Source: Gentiana macrophylla
Lineage: Eukaryota; Streptophyta; Magnoliopsida; Gentianales; Gentianaceae
NCBI GenBank assembly: GCA_026214975.1
Contig: CM047805.1
Span: forward strand, 111,099,845 to 111,163,844
DNA: 64,000 nt
Direction: 5' to 3'
Of the stretch, positions 34,276 to 47,005 are shown in pieces; the stretch's first letter is position 1, and every line of letters starts with the position of its first letter. The notes beneath the pieces are model-generated. The model did not search any database, was not told the origin of the DNA, and saw nothing but the letters and a program-made list of their open reading frames with translations. A program made the position numbers and the translations under genes.

Positions 34276-35890
34276 CCTACCCCTTCTCCTCAAATTCAAA
34301 GACACAAAAGCATCAAGAAAATGCGCCATGTTAAAGCCTATCCGGATCGCTTACATTATTAGAGAAAGAAAGCATGATTAATACTAAAGGAGAAAGCAAA
34401 GACAACAAAGAAACCAAGGTGACCTTAAATGGACAAATGATGCATCATCATCATCATCATCAATCATTAGACAAATCAAGAGGGTTTACAGCTTGCACCT
34501 TTATCTCACCATTTTCATCCATACATATATTAGGCTTACGCTTCTAAGAGAAACCAAACTCATCACATGATTCATAAGCACGATAGTATCTATTCCTCAA
34601 TGCCCTTGTTGTACCAAGTTTCGGGATTGCATACAAAGAGCGATTTTTACTTTCATATTCAATAACACAATAACAAGAATAAGATCATCAGAATAGTTGT
34701 CACATGAACAGAGATCACAAGATCACAAGAATAGTATCAAATAAAATTGCGATTCCTCATGGCTCATTTTCTTTTCTTGTCCTTGGTAGTATTTCTCAAT
34801 GCCATTTCTTTTGATTAAATTGTCGATACAAAATTAAAATTAAAAGAAGTATCAATAGAATTTTAAGCCATACTCGCCTCATTGAAATGGTGTTATTTCA
34901 TTCAATATTATCGAAAATGGTTTTTTTCGATGGATTGGACAAATTATGTTTGCCTATGATATTTGTGTTCTGACAAACTGATTATGTATTTGATTGATTT
35001 TCTTCAAGAAAAGAAGATGCAAATATCCAAGTATGCAAATAAGTTCCTTGAATACAAAATGTCCCAGAATCTCTATTCAAACACAAACACCACCAAGTTA
35101 TCTAGCCAAAAAAAAAAAGGTGCTATACATATATATAACTAAAGCCGCAAGTACCAACCTCATAGTTCCTATTACATAATCTGAATGTATTTGACTGGTT
35201 TTTGTTTTCTATTAAGTAAATATTTACACATGCCTACTGGAAGCACAAGCACAATATAATGTGAAAACTAAGCCACAATCTCCTTCGAACGGATGCGAAA
35301 TTAATTCAACTAACTTAGACAATCTCCTTTCAAAAGATACAAAATTAATTCAGGTTTTAGGTCTTCTCCGACATACCTCGCGAGCCCTCTTGAAGGCGCC
35401 GGAGTCAAACTTAGGAAACACGAACTCCGATTCGATTGCAAAGACTTTCCTCTGTCGACATTGATTTCAGCTTGAGGTTTCTCCATCGACATTGATTCAC
35501 ATAGAGAATGAATAATAAGAGTATACGAACTCGCATTGAATCAGCAAATGAGTTCACCGAGTTTAGATTGAAAGTTTTGAACCGACGAAGAACCGACGTC
35601 GGAGAATCAGACGGTGGTGAAAGCGGCGGAGAATGCAGAACCGACGATGGAGAAGAACCAAGATGAAGCAGTCTTGGGGGATTAAATGCAAGACGAGCAG
35701 GAGACCCATCGTACATCTCCGATGAAGGAAGGATTCGAGAGTAGCAAGCATGTCTGTAATTTAAAAGATATAATGGATGCACAATACTAGGGTAATTTAG
35801 TCCAAAATGGAATTATTTTGTCCTTATTGCAACTAAAAAGGAGCGTGAAACAAAGCTTAATTATGGGGAAGGGTGTATTTATCCCAAATT
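34276..35890. other. Unclassified A/T-rich stretch (left copy)
   Basis: It corresponds to 44352-45980. It holds a short His-repeat reading frame around (CAT)n at 34442-34462 and a GC-richer part at 35350-35760 with open frames on the minus strand that are not conserved between the two copies. I recognise no gene. Confidence 0.4.
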
Positions 35891-35924
35891 TTTTTGTTAA
35901 AAACGGAGGAAGTATATTATACCG

Positions 35925-37051
35925 AACGCGAAACCATTAGATGAAGTTGTTAAGTTAATGACTCTTGATGAGTCGAAATAGAAATTGAAATGGTAAATCT
36001 AACTGAATTAAGTACAATTCTTGGTATAGAAACCATTAATGTAGTCGAACAAGTTTCAACTACACAACATAATCTCGAGAAAGATTCTAAGGATGAACTA
36101 TATAAACTTTCAAGGTAGGTAAAGAAGAAGAATGAGACTACTCCGCCTCTGGAAGAAGTACCCTCTGACTCTTCTAAGAAAAGAAAAGGGCTTGAAAAAC
36201 CCAGTTTCTTTAATACGAGTTATCTTAGAGCCCAAGGTGTATCTAAGGATACATGAATCAATTCTTAACATAGATTGTCAAAAGAATAGAAAACAACTCA
36301 TAGATAAATGAGCTACAGAATTAAGTTTGATTATTCAAACTAATAAAGAAGTATATTTTTAGGTTCCCGACTTTGACTCTCAACCTACTAAAAATCAAAG
36401 CCTTTTTATCCTAGAATGTCTGAGTAATCCTCTTATAGTGAGGATTTAGATGAAAGTATAGTTATGTATAAATTCTAAAGTAGTATGTTTGTATTTTGTT
36501 TAACTATGAAATAAAATCCTTTTTAATTTTTCCTTTTATATACTCTTCAAATCTTTTGAAACCTTAGGAGTCATCTGAGAACCTGGAGTGGCTGAATCGA
36601 CATCGGTTGAGTACCGCCAGGCAAGAGGCCGTAGGTAAAGTGACCACCGTCGCTGCTATCAGCCGATACACCTAAGTTCAGTGGAGCTTTGAGAGTTATA
36701 TTGTTTGAAAATTTAAAATGCATTTATTTCTTGATATAAGTAATAAATACATTCATAAAATGACATGAATTTATAAAAAAACTGTGATTAAGATCTATAT
36801 ACTCGCTATGATTGCTTAACCTTTCTACTTTAACGCTTACTCCGCAACCCCTAAAAATCATGGTATCGTGAGCCTTGTTATAAAGACTCAAAATATGGAA
36901 TAAAAATCCATAAAATGAAAATAGATCCTTTGGATCAAACAGATCTTCAAGATCAAGAAGAAATTGAGAATAAACCTTCTCAAATATCTTCAATGAATCC
37001 ACAAGTGGATTCAACGCTAAGATAATAATTCAAACAAGAAATAATAACAAA
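35925..37051 (+). pseudogene. Endogenous pararetrovirus fragment, left copy
   Basis: Same content as 46000-47142: a coat-protein N-terminal fragment with stops, an intergenic region with TATA box and tRNA-Met primer site (36861-36874, here TATCGTGAGCC where the other copy has TATCAGAGCC), and the first codons of the movement protein. It stops at the assembly gap. Confidence 0.8.
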
Positions 37052-37151
37052 NNNNNNNNNNNNNNNNNNNNNNNNNNNNNNNNNNNNNNNNNNNNNNNNN
37101 NNNNNNNNNNNNNNNNNNNNNNNNNNNNNNNNNNNNNNNNNNNNNNNNNNN
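37052..37151. other. Assembly gap, 100 N
   Basis: Exactly 100 N, a conventional size for a gap of unknown length. The sequences on both sides are overlapping copies of the same 9.9 kb. Confidence 0.99.
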
Positions 37152-39696
37152 CAACTGGAAAGGTAAACCTATCTATTTGAACTAATATGTCCTTTAAGAT
37201 CCCCGAGGCTTTCTTAGAGATCGATCAAATGAACCGCAAGTTCATGGTCGTGGGTTCTAAGACTTTGTAAACCCAAACGCTTGCACACGAGACAATGGCA
37301 TCAAGTCGATAGATGCGCCCAGTCACATAAGGAATTTGGGAAGACTAGGCCTCCCATCCGCAATGTGAGCACAAATTTCCTGGTCGCTTCTCTTGATTGG
37401 TAAGCTTTCATTATTGACCGAGAGAACATTCCTTACCAACCGCTTGGTCCATTCCTCGCTAACTTCTTCTTGGAAGATACAACATCCTTGATGAACTTTG
37501 TATACTTAGGCATCTCGACCAAGACCTCGGATAATGGCAGATTCACAGAGTATTTTTCGTAAGGTTGAGCACCTTCTCGTACTTTTGTCTTCAACCAATG
37601 GAATGTTGCTCTTCCTCGGTGGAAACGGAAGCTTCTTCAGATCACTCTCGGAAAAGACTCTCTTTGAGGATGTGCGGATAGCTTTGTCTTCCAAATCCTT
37701 CCACCGAACCGTCTTTTGAGAGGCTTTCGTAGTCGTGGATCAGCCACCGACTTTCTTTCCTTTTTCATCCTCAAGGGGTCACCACTTGAGGATCTCCAAC
37801 TTGTTCATCCTCGAGGGAACAACACACGAGGATTTGCAACCTTTCACCTATCGTGGATCGCCACTGAGTACTTGCTTGCGCCAAGGGATGATGGGTGCTC
37901 AACTTCCCTCCCGCCTTATCAATGGCGGGAGGGCTAGTGGTTTCACTGAAACCCGGGGGACCACTCACCGTGTACCACTTCTTAAACTCATTGTCTTCGC
38001 CTCCTCTTGTCCATAATGCGTTGTTGGTACGAGGTCGGTGCATTGGCTCTTTGCTCAAATCGGCCCGAGAGCAACATGACCACCCTTAGGATTTTTCTCG
38101 GTAAAATCGGGCGGATGCCTGGGGGGTCTTGATGCTAATTGCTCACCAATTTGCCTGATCTGTCTCTCAAGATTCTTATTGGTACTCATTAGAGCTGAAT
38201 ATTCTTGTTTTGCTCTTCTTTGAATGAGTTCCATTCAAATTTTAAGATCATTTGAATTCGAGGGACTTTGAGAGTGTTGGAAGTTTGAAGAGTATGGTTT
38301 GTCAATGATTTTGAAAATTAAATTGGAATTAGAAGGCCAATTCTGATTGAATCTTTGTGTCTGGCTGGAAAAATTTGAGTTTTGGTTTTGAGCGGGACCA
38401 GGGTTCTTATTGAAACTTGAATTCGAATTAAAACTCGAATTCGGATTAAAATTGGAAGCTTGATTGAACCCTTGGTTCTGGAATTGATTCTGGCCAGATG
38501 GTTGATTAAACCTTTGGGTGTTCTGGCCATAGAACGCATTTACTTCAGCATTCTGCCCATTCATAGGACAGAATCTGGAAGTATGCCCCATATTATCGCA
38601 GTTTTGGCATTGGACCTGAGTGTACTGTCCATCTACATGGACAGTATTGACTTGGTATGAAGAATTGGGGTTTAATTGACATTGGCCATTTACGTGACCA
38701 GTCTGACAGCAAGATTCGCAATACAGAACCTGAGGGTTCTGCGGAAACGAAGGAGTCTGATTAGTAGGGTTTGGAGTTTGAGGATTGGCCATCTGCCTCT
38801 GCAGCATGGCAATCAGACTTTGAACATTGACTTCCTCCACTTTAGGGGGAGGAGGAGCTTGAATTGCCTGATAGGATGGAGCATAGTTATATTTGGCAAT
38901 GTCTTCGAACAATGCCCATCCTTCGTCTGGAGTCTTCTTCAGAAACGTCCCGCCAGATGAACTATTGACCATGCCCTTAGTGAGCTCGGTCAATCCGCTA
39001 AAGAAAGTGATGACTAACCTCTCCAAAGGCAAGCCATGATGGGGGCACTTTCTAAGAAGAGATTTATACCTCCTCCAGGCCTCGAAAAACGATTCATTTT
39101 CCTTCTGAGAAAATGTGAAAATTTCATTTAAGCAGTGGGCCGTCTTAGAGGTGGAAAATATTGACTCAAAAACTCCTTCTCGAGTCCAAATTCCATGTGA
39201 GTGATGGATTCGGGGAAGAGAGTGATACCATTCCTTCGCCTCCTTTTAAGGAAAAAAAGGAAAAAGTTTGAGCTTGATAGCATCCTCACTTACACCTTGG
39301 ATGCGGTAGTACCGCATATCTCTAAGAACGTGTGTAAGTGGGTATGCGGATTTTCTCGATTGGTAGCCAGAAAATTGATGCATCTTTGCATCATCCGGAT
39401 AAGCCCTGGCTTGAGCTCGAAGTTTGAGCGAAGAATGGCGGGCAAGACTATAGCCGGGTTGACGGTGATCGCACCAGGCATGGCGTAGTCTCGCCAACGC
39501 GTCGTCGATCCTCTCTGCTTGCCATTATTACTATTTCTTCGATTTCTTCTTTCAACTTTTGTTCAATTTCTTGGTTGGCTGAGCCTTCTTCGTCCGAAGG
39601 ATCGGTGAAACGAAGTTTCCGCCTGTTGGGTCTGACTATGGTCCGCTCGAGGTCAGGTGTAAAGAGTAATGGCCCTTTCTGACTTCGAGTTTGCAT
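37152..39696 (-). pseudogene. Athila protease start and gag, right (better) copy
   Basis: Gag starts at the ATG at 39696 (MQTRSQKGPLLFTPDLERT). Capsid motifs FELKP and FLEICGTT follow, then a long open frame at 38235-39032: KTPDEGWALFEDIAKYNYAPSY and two CCHC zinc knuckles (CESCCQTGHVNGQC and CQNCDNMGHTSRFC), followed by an Asn/Gln-rich tail. Gag packages the RNA. The protease N-terminal region lies at 37152-37500. RT and integrase are absent because the contig begins here. Frameshifts remain at about 39450 and 39250. Confidence 0.85.
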
Positions 39697-39844
39697 AAAC
39701 CGAATCCCAACTCTATTGAACAAACCTGAAAACTACGAAATTAAAACTTAAACTACGAAAAGGGAACCTAAGAATCTATCTAAAAGGTTTGAAATCTAGA
39801 ACTATTATCAAGACCTAGGAAAAAGAAAGAAAGAGGAAAAGAGC

Positions 39845-40045
39845 AGACGGACGGGCGTCCAAAAATATGGACGAAGGCCCGCCAGGTTTCGAACGCAGAC
39901 GGGCGTTCAACGTATGAACGCTCGTCGATTTTTCAGAATTTTGGACGGGCGCCCAAATATATGAACGCTGTCTGAGGTCAAGAATTGATCTGAGATTGAA
40001 ATTTTACAGATGGACGGGCGTTCATAGGCATGGACGCTGCTCATA
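39845..40045. repeat. GGACG-type cluster in the gag leader, right copy
   Basis: Counterpart of 29766-29985, 150-350 bp upstream of the gag ATG at 39696. Confidence 0.75.
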
Positions 40046-40307
40046 TGCAAAATTTCCCAGAAATGCAAAACGATTTCCAAAACAAGAGATAGAAGTAAAG
40101 AAAACAGAGCAGAAAAACAAGGAAAAAGAACTAATCACAAAACAGAACTTTAACCCTAATCCAAAACACTAAATTCCTAACTACTTAAAGGTTAAATCCT
40201 CTAGAAATCGACCTAAAAACAAGGATTAAAATGCAGAAAATAGAAAGAAAATCGCGAAAAAGCAGAAAAACAAAACACACACAAAAACAAAACTAGGCAA
40301 ACCGTCC

Positions 40308-40327
40308 GGTTCCCGGCAACGGCGCCA
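40308..40327 (-). promoter_or_regulatory. tRNA-Asp primer binding site, right copy
   Basis: The minus strand reads TGGCGCCGTTGCCGGGAACC, complementary to the 3' end of plant tRNA-Asp, six bases from the LTR end at 40334. A tRNA-Asp primer is typical of Athila. Confidence 0.88.
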
Positions 40328-40333
40328 AAAACT

Positions 40334-41847
40334 TGTCCCGGATTTATCTAATGCAAATAAACAAGTGATAATATTTATAAACCGGTTAACCTCAAGTATA
40401 AGGATCGTAGTACGAGGTTAATGCCGGGTCGATCTTACGGGGAACTAGATTTAATGTTAACCTAGCTTTTGTTTTTAATTAATTTATTGTCACGATTATT
40501 AACCTAACGAATAACTAACTAAAAACAAACATGCGAAAATAACTAGACAGAGGAGATTAATCCAATGCTAGGAAAGATTGAAAGCGATAAAATAAACTAA
40601 AAGTGCGAGAAAATAGATTAACAAATCTAAACTAAACTATGAGGATTGTAAATCAAGTTTATAAAAGACAAACGAGGATTGATCCACCTATCAACATGCA
40701 TTGATCTCCTATCTCGATTTTACGTGGTATTTAATTAGGTTGTGATTTACCTTACCTAAACATGAACTCCTAATTCCTTGGGCAGTTCATCTATTAACCT
40801 AGTATCTTCCAATACTAGATTAACACGTTAAAGAGATCAAAGGTGCCAACTTTTACGTTAACGATCTAGTTTTTAGACTTACTAACTTCCGTTAATGTAA
40901 ATCTAATGAACTATTCTTATCTATGTTGATCTATGCTATTCAAGATTTCCATCAAACAATAACATATCAAGCACACAACATATCTTCCAATATAATTGCG
41001 TTAAAACAAAAATATGCATAGATAAGAAACAACCGTAATAAATACTCACAGTAAAAGTCGAAATAAAGAAATCAATTCACGTTGATGGCTTCACAACTCT
41101 CGTTTGGTGGAAGTTTTAGCCTCTGAACATCCTCAGCAACCCAGAAAAGCAGAAAAATGACATAAAACTAACCTACTTTGATCGAATTTAAAGTTGCATA
41201 AAACTGGAAATAAAAGTGTAAAAAACGCAGCCAAGGCCGCCCCTAGGGTTTAGGGTTTAAGTTGTAAAATTCGTGTTCTCAATGTGTGAAAATAGGCGTG
41301 TATTTATAGAAGATTAAGTCGGTTTCACTAAGTCGGCGGACGGACGCCCGCGTCATCAATGGCGGCCGCGTCATTATTTTGAACTCCTCGGCCGCCCGCT
41401 CAAACTCCGTTCAAACTCTCTCAGTATCAAGATTGTTTCACCTGGACGCCGTTCGATATTTCAGACGCTGTTTGATATGGACGGAGCATGGACGTTCGCC
41501 ATCATGACTTGAATGCGATTTTTGCATCTTTATCTCTTTCTTCAATTCACTTCATCATTATCTCTTCCTTTAATCTTTTAGCTCGAATTTTAAACCTTTT
41601 TTATCATCATTTGAGCACAAATGAACATACCTATAATACATGGAAAACATCGCAAAACGTAATAAAGTCCAATTAATTAGAATTCATGAATGAAAACACA
41701 TAATTTATTCAATATTGCGAATAAGTCCTTAAAACCCAAGTATGCTCAATATTTCCATATGAGGGCCATTTATTATGCAATCAATCCAATTAAAAGGGAA
41801 AATATATAAAATATATCATAATAAAGCATAGATTTTCACCCTTAACA
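40334..41847 (-). repeat. Athila 5' LTR, right copy
   Basis: 1514 bp, TGTCCCGGATTT...CCCTTAACA. GGACG cluster 41336-41505; TATA box TATAAATA on the minus strand at about 41301-41309. It has somewhat more substitutions against 17422-18933 than the left copy does, consistent with different polishing or haplotype. Confidence 0.88.
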
Positions 41848-42805
41848 ATAGCTAAGGTCACAACTATTAGAACACACTAGAATTTGATGCATCTTTGAAG
41901 TGGAACATACATCAAATGGATGTCACTATAATGCCTTCTTTCATGGAGAGTTGGATGAGGAAATGCGCATGGAGTTACCTATGGGATTTAAAGAAGACAA
42001 ACCAAATCAAGTCCGTAGACTCACAAAGTCCTTATATGGTATCAAACAAGAAAGTAGACAGTGGAATTGAAAGTTAATGCAGCTTTGATAAATATAGGAT
42101 TCATCCAATCCAATCATTGGCACAGTCTATTTACTAGAGGCACAAGTGCCGCTTTCATAGCACTATTAGTATATGTTGATGACGTTATAGCCCCTAGTGC
42201 TTCTATGGGTCATGTCAATGAAGTAAAACATATTCTGCACAACAAATTTCAAATCAAGGATATTTGTGAACTTAGGTATTTTTTAGGCATTAAAGTTTCC
42301 AGATCAGAGAAAGGTATCTTCATCAATCACAGGAAGTATGCCTTAAATTTGCGAGAGGAATATGGTTTTCAAGAGGCTAAGAAAGTAAACACACCAATGA
42401 ACTTTAAACAGGAGTTTGAGCATAAGAGACTATGAACTTCTATCAGACAACAGTTTGTATTGGACTCTGGTAGGAAAACTTATTTGTTTATCCTTCACCG
42501 GGCCTCGCATAGCTTGTGTAGTACAACAACTAAGTAAGTTTCTCTCAATCCTACAGTAATTCAAATGCATGATGTACAAAGATTATTCAAATGCCTGGAA
42601 AACAATCCTGGACAAGGTCTATCAATTGCAGCAGACAATGGTTTTGTCTTAAACGGTTACACAGATTCAGACTGGGCTGGTTGCGTAGATTCTAGAAAGT
42701 CTATTTCAGGATACATTATGTTCCTTGGATTAACACTAGTCTCACTAAATATATATATATATTATGCAACTCTAACTATGTTACTGATTAATAAAAGGCG
42801 ATGAC
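41848..42805 (+). pseudogene. Ty1/copia RT-RNase H fragment (right copy)
   Basis: Continuous RVT_2 frame at 42061-42435 including YVDD, then RNase H at 42565-42804 with DSDWAGCVDSRKSISGY, which is garbled in the left copy. One stop and frameshifts remain, so it is a pseudogene. Confidence 0.85.
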
Positions 42806-43184
42806 CAAAAGACGATTCCTCACACACACAAAAAATGATAAAATAATATATATTTAGATCATTATTCTGACTTAATTTCGGTCAGAAGTTAAGTATTTTC
42901 TAGACCAAATAAAAAAACATATTTCATATACTCTGGCTCAAATTTGGACAAGAAAAATTCAACATTCGGCCTAAATTTGAGTCAGAATAAATATGCACGT
43001 AAAATTGAAGGACAAAGTTGGAAAAAAGTACGAGCGTTAAGATATTTTGTTGTGTAAAAATATATTCACTAAAAGAATGCATCTATATATCATATTCTTT
43101 TTGAGATTTTATAATAAAACCTAAATTTTATAAATTGACACCATTTCTCTTCTACAAGCAGAAGCTAATTATAACCAATTAGCC

Positions 43185-44341
43185 GGCAAAATTAGGATTT
43201 TAGTCCTCTAAGTTGGCCTATTTTGGATTTTAGTCCTGCTCCGGTGAGAAAAATAGTCCTCTAAGTTGGCTTTTTTTGGATTTTAGTCCTATCCGCGGAT
43301 ATTCTTGTTGGCACGAGAATAGTTTAAAATTGATGGATTCGCACGTGGATCCTACATGGCTTGTGGTAAATTTCTCCTACCTAAAAATAAAAAGTTGCAG
43401 GAAGAAGGATTCGAACCATGCGACAGCAGAAAAACCAATGACATCCAATCCAGCTATAACTTCAATATGTATACTATGACACAAGTAATTACTTATGCAC
43501 AATAACATTCTTCCAACATTGTATGTGCCTAATTTAAATAAACTTATTTACAAAATTAATTTAACCGTAGATGATATATATATATAAGAGCTCTTGCATA
43601 ATGTTTTTTTATAACCTATTATTCTTCTTCTTATTATTATTATTAATGTAAGTCGACCTCACATTACCAGAAGAGTAATAATTATAAATTTTTTTCTTAT
43701 CTTACTATTAATTTGTATATATTCAGTCAAATTTTTTAATATCATAATTATTACATTAATTAATGATAATCAAATTGTATATCAAATACTATAGTCTTTT
43801 TTTAGAACCATACATTATAGTCTAATATATTTAATCACTGTGTTTCAAAAAAAAATTAATCACTTTATTAATGTATATGATAATTCTAAATCCACTTACA
43901 TTTAGGGACGTAGATAGTATTTTTTTTTTTTTTTTTCAAAGAACTACATCAAATTAACATGGAAAATTAAACTAAAAGGAAACCATATTATGCATAAGTA
44001 ATAAATCTTGTCATAGTATAAACATTAAAGTTGTGGCTTAGATGGCAAAGTACTTGATGGTTTACACTAGGACGCCTGTTCGAATCCTTCATTCATCAAA
44101 TTTTTATTTTTAGTAAATGGGGTAGAAATGGGACCCACCGCCACGTAGATCCAACATGGCATATGATGTGGCGTCTATATAAGTTATTTTTGATGATTCC
44201 GGTGTCCAGACAGCATAAACCGGCGGATAGGACTAAAATCCAAAAAAAAGCCAACTTAGAGGACTATTTTCCTCACTGGAACAGGAGCAGGACTAAAATC
44301 CAAAATAGGCCAACTTAGAGGACTAAAATCCTAATTTTGCC
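43185..44341. mobile_element. Non-autonomous Mutator-like element (right copy)
   Basis: 1157 bp between exact CCAATTAGCC duplications (43175-43184 and 44342-44351). TIRs start GGCAAAATTAGG. The right arm carries box A TGGCTTAGATGG (44034-44045) and box B GTTCGAATCC (44078-44087), 44 nt apart, the spacing of a tRNA gene; the left arm has the matching pair on the other strand. No transposase. Confidence 0.85.
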
Positions 44342-44351
44342 CCAATTAGCC

Positions 44352-45980
44352 CCTACCCCTTCTCCTCAAATTCAAAGACACAAAAAGCATCAAGAAAATG
44401 CGCCATGTTAAAGCCTATCTGGATCGCCGCTACATTATTAGAGAAAGAAAGCATGATTAATACTAAAGGAGAAAGCAGCACAACAGCAAACCAAGGTGAC
44501 CCAAATGGACAAATGATGCATCATCATCATCATCATCAATCATTAGACAAATCAGTAGGCTTACAGTTTGCACCTTTATCTCACCATTTTCATCCATACA
44601 TATATTAGGCTTACAGTTCCTAAGAGAAACCAAACTCATCACATGATTCATAAGCACGATAGTATCTATTCCTCAATGCCCTTGTTGTACCAAGTTTCAG
44701 ATTGCATACAAAGAGCGATTTTTTTACTTTCATATTCAATAACACAATAACAGTAACAGTATCACTGTAACAGTGTCACATGAACAGTATCACAGTATCA
44801 CAGTAATAGTATCAAATAAAATTGCTGATTCCTCATGGCTCATTTTCTTTTCTTGTCCTTGGTAGTATTTCTCAATGCCATTTCTCTTTTGATTAAATTG
44901 CTGATACAAAATTAAAATTGGAAGAAGTATCAATAGAATTTTAAGCCATACTCTGTCTCATTGAAATGGTGTTATTTCATTCAATATTATCGAAAATGGT
45001 TTTTTTCGATGGATTGGACAAATTATGTTTGCCTATGATATTTGTGTTCTGACAAACTGATTATGTATTTGATTGATTTTCTTCAAGAAAAGAAGATGCA
45101 AATATCCAAGTATGCAAATAAGTTCCTTGAATACAATAATGTCCCAGAATCTCTATTCAAACACAAACACCACCAAGTTATCTAGCCAAAAAAAAAAGTG
45201 CTATACATATATATAACTAAAGCCGCAAGTACCAACCTCATAGTTCCTATTACATAATCTGAATGTATTTGACTGGTTTTTGTTTTCTATTAAGTAAATA
45301 TTTACACATGCCTACTGGAAGCACAAGCACAATATAATGTGAAAACTAAGCCACAATCTCCCTTCGAACGGATGCGAAATTAATTCAACTAACTTAGACA
45401 ATCTCCCTTTCAAAAGATACAAAATTAATTCAGGTTTTAGGTCTTCTCCGACATACCTCGCGACAGTCCTCTTGAAGGCGCCGGAGTCAAACTTCTAGGA
45501 AACACGAATTCCGATTCTGATTGCAAAGACTTTCCTCTGTCGACATTGATTTCAGCTTGAGGTTTCTCCATCGACATTGATTCACATAGAGAATGAATAA
45601 TAAGAGTATACGAACTCGCATTGAATCAGCAAATGAGTTCACCGAGTTTAGATTGAAAGTTTTGAACCGACGAAGAACCGACGCCGGAGAATCGACGGTG
45701 GTGGTGGCGGCGGAGAATGCAGAACCGACGATGGAGAAGAACCAAGATGAAGCAGTCTTGGGGGATTAAATGCAAGACGAGCAGGAGACCCATCGTACAT
45801 CTCCGACAGTGAAGGATTCGAGTAGGCAGCAGCGTCTGTAATTTAAAAAGATATACGGATGCAATACTAGGGGTAATTTAGTCCAAAAATGGAATTATTT
45901 TGTCCTTATTGCAACTAAAAAAGGAGCGTGAAACAAAGCTTAATTAAGGGGGGAAGGGTGTATTTATCCCAAATTTTTTG
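44352..45980. other. Unclassified stretch (right copy)
   Basis: A/T-rich flank with a (CAT)n/poly-His reading frame at about 44516-44537, a CAGTA-rich microsatellite-like zone (44750-44815), and a GC-richer part (45430-45850) with no recognised product. Confidence 0.4.
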
Positions 45981-45983
45981 TTA

Positions 45984-46000
45984 AAAAAACGGAGGAAGTA
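45984..46000. mobile_element. Stowaway-like MITE terminus
   Basis: AAACGGAGGAAGTATA is the reverse complement of the TACTTCCTCCGTTT end typical of Stowaway MITEs (TA plus CTCCCTCCGT). The other end is not identified. The pararetrovirus sequence begins right after it. The left copy has the same join at 35907-35920. Confidence 0.35.
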
Positions 46001-46480
46001 TATTATACCGAACGAAACCATTAGATGAAGTTGTTAAGTTAATGACTCTTGATGAGTCAGAAATAGAAATTGAAATGGTAAATCGACCAGAATTAAGTAC
46101 AATTCTTGGAATAGAAACCATTAATGTAGTCGAACAAGTTTCAACTACACAACATAATCCTGAGAAAGATTCTAAGGATGAACCTATAGAAACTTTCAAG
46201 GTAGGTAAAGAAGAAGAATGAGACTACTCCGCTTCTAAGGAAGAAGTACCCTCTGACTCTTCTAAGAAAAGAAAAGGGCTTGAAAAACCCAGTTTCTTTA
46301 ATACGAGTTATCTTAGAGCCCAAGGTGTATCTAAGGATACATGAATCAATTCTTAACATAGATTGTCAAAATAATAGAAAACAACTCATAGATAAATGAG
46401 CTACAGAATTAAGTTTGATTATTCAAACTAATAAAGAAGTATATTTTTAGGTTCCCAACTTTGACTCTCAACCTACTGAA
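46001..46480 (+). pseudogene. Displaced coat-protein fragment of the endogenous pararetrovirus
   Basis: It matches 48366-48800 (N-terminal coat-protein region) with stops and small indels, but lies upstream of the viral intergenic region, before the movement protein. It therefore comes from a second, rearranged viral copy or a head-to-tail concatemer with a deletion between coat protein and the genome end. Confidence 0.8.
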
Positions 46481-47005
46481 AATCAAAGCCTTTTTATCCT
46501 AGAATGTCTGAGTAATCCTCTTATAGTGAGGATTTAGATGAAAGTATAGTTATGTATAAATTCTAAAGTAGTATGTTTGTATTTTGTTTAACTATGAAAT
46601 AAAATCCTTTTTAATTTTTCTTTTTATATACTCTTCAAATCTTTTGAAACCTTAGGAGTCATCTGAGAACCTGGAGTGGCTGAATCGACATCGGTTGAGT
46701 ACCGCCAGGCAAGAGGCCGTAAGGTAAAGTGACCACCGTCGTTGCCATTGGTGCTGATACACCTAAGTCTAGGGGCTTTGAGAGTTATATTGTTTGAAAA
46801 TTTAAAAATGCATTTATTTCTTGATATAAGTAATAAATACATTCATAAAATGACATGAATTTATAAAAACTTGTGATTAAGATCTATATACTCGCTATGA
46901 TTGCTTAACCTTTCTACTTTAACGCTTACTCCGCAACCCCCTAAAAAATCATGGTATCAGAGCCTTGTTATAAAGACTCAAAATATGGAATAAAAATCCA
47001 TAAAA
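46481..47005 (+). promoter_or_regulatory. Pararetrovirus intergenic region: promoter, leader, primer site
   Basis: It holds a TATATACTC box (about 46626-46634) in a T-rich context, AATAAA signals (about 46592 and 46829), a GC-richer leader (46655-46790) with partly self-complementary segments, and the primer site TGGTATCAGAGCC at 46952-46964. This is the tRNA-Met site used by caulimovirids as position 1 of the genome. The movement-protein ATG follows 42 bp later. Just before the TATA box an acidic reading frame (SEDLDES) may be the end of the last viral ORF. Confidence 0.75.

Larger units (their letters stand above)
27149..37051. repeat. Left copy of a ~9.9 kb duplicated block ending at the gap
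   Basis: It matches 37152-47142 throughout: protease start, gag, leader, LTR, copia fragment, Mutator-like element, unclassified stretch, pararetrovirus fragment. The left copy ends at the last base before the N run and the right copy begins at the first base after it. Differences are mostly small indels at CAG/CTG. Probable assembly overlap, not a biological duplication. Confidence 0.9.

Noticed and set aside
44034..44087. True tRNA gene
   Set aside because: Only the two internal promoter boxes are convincing; acceptor and anticodon stems do not form a full cloverleaf by eye.
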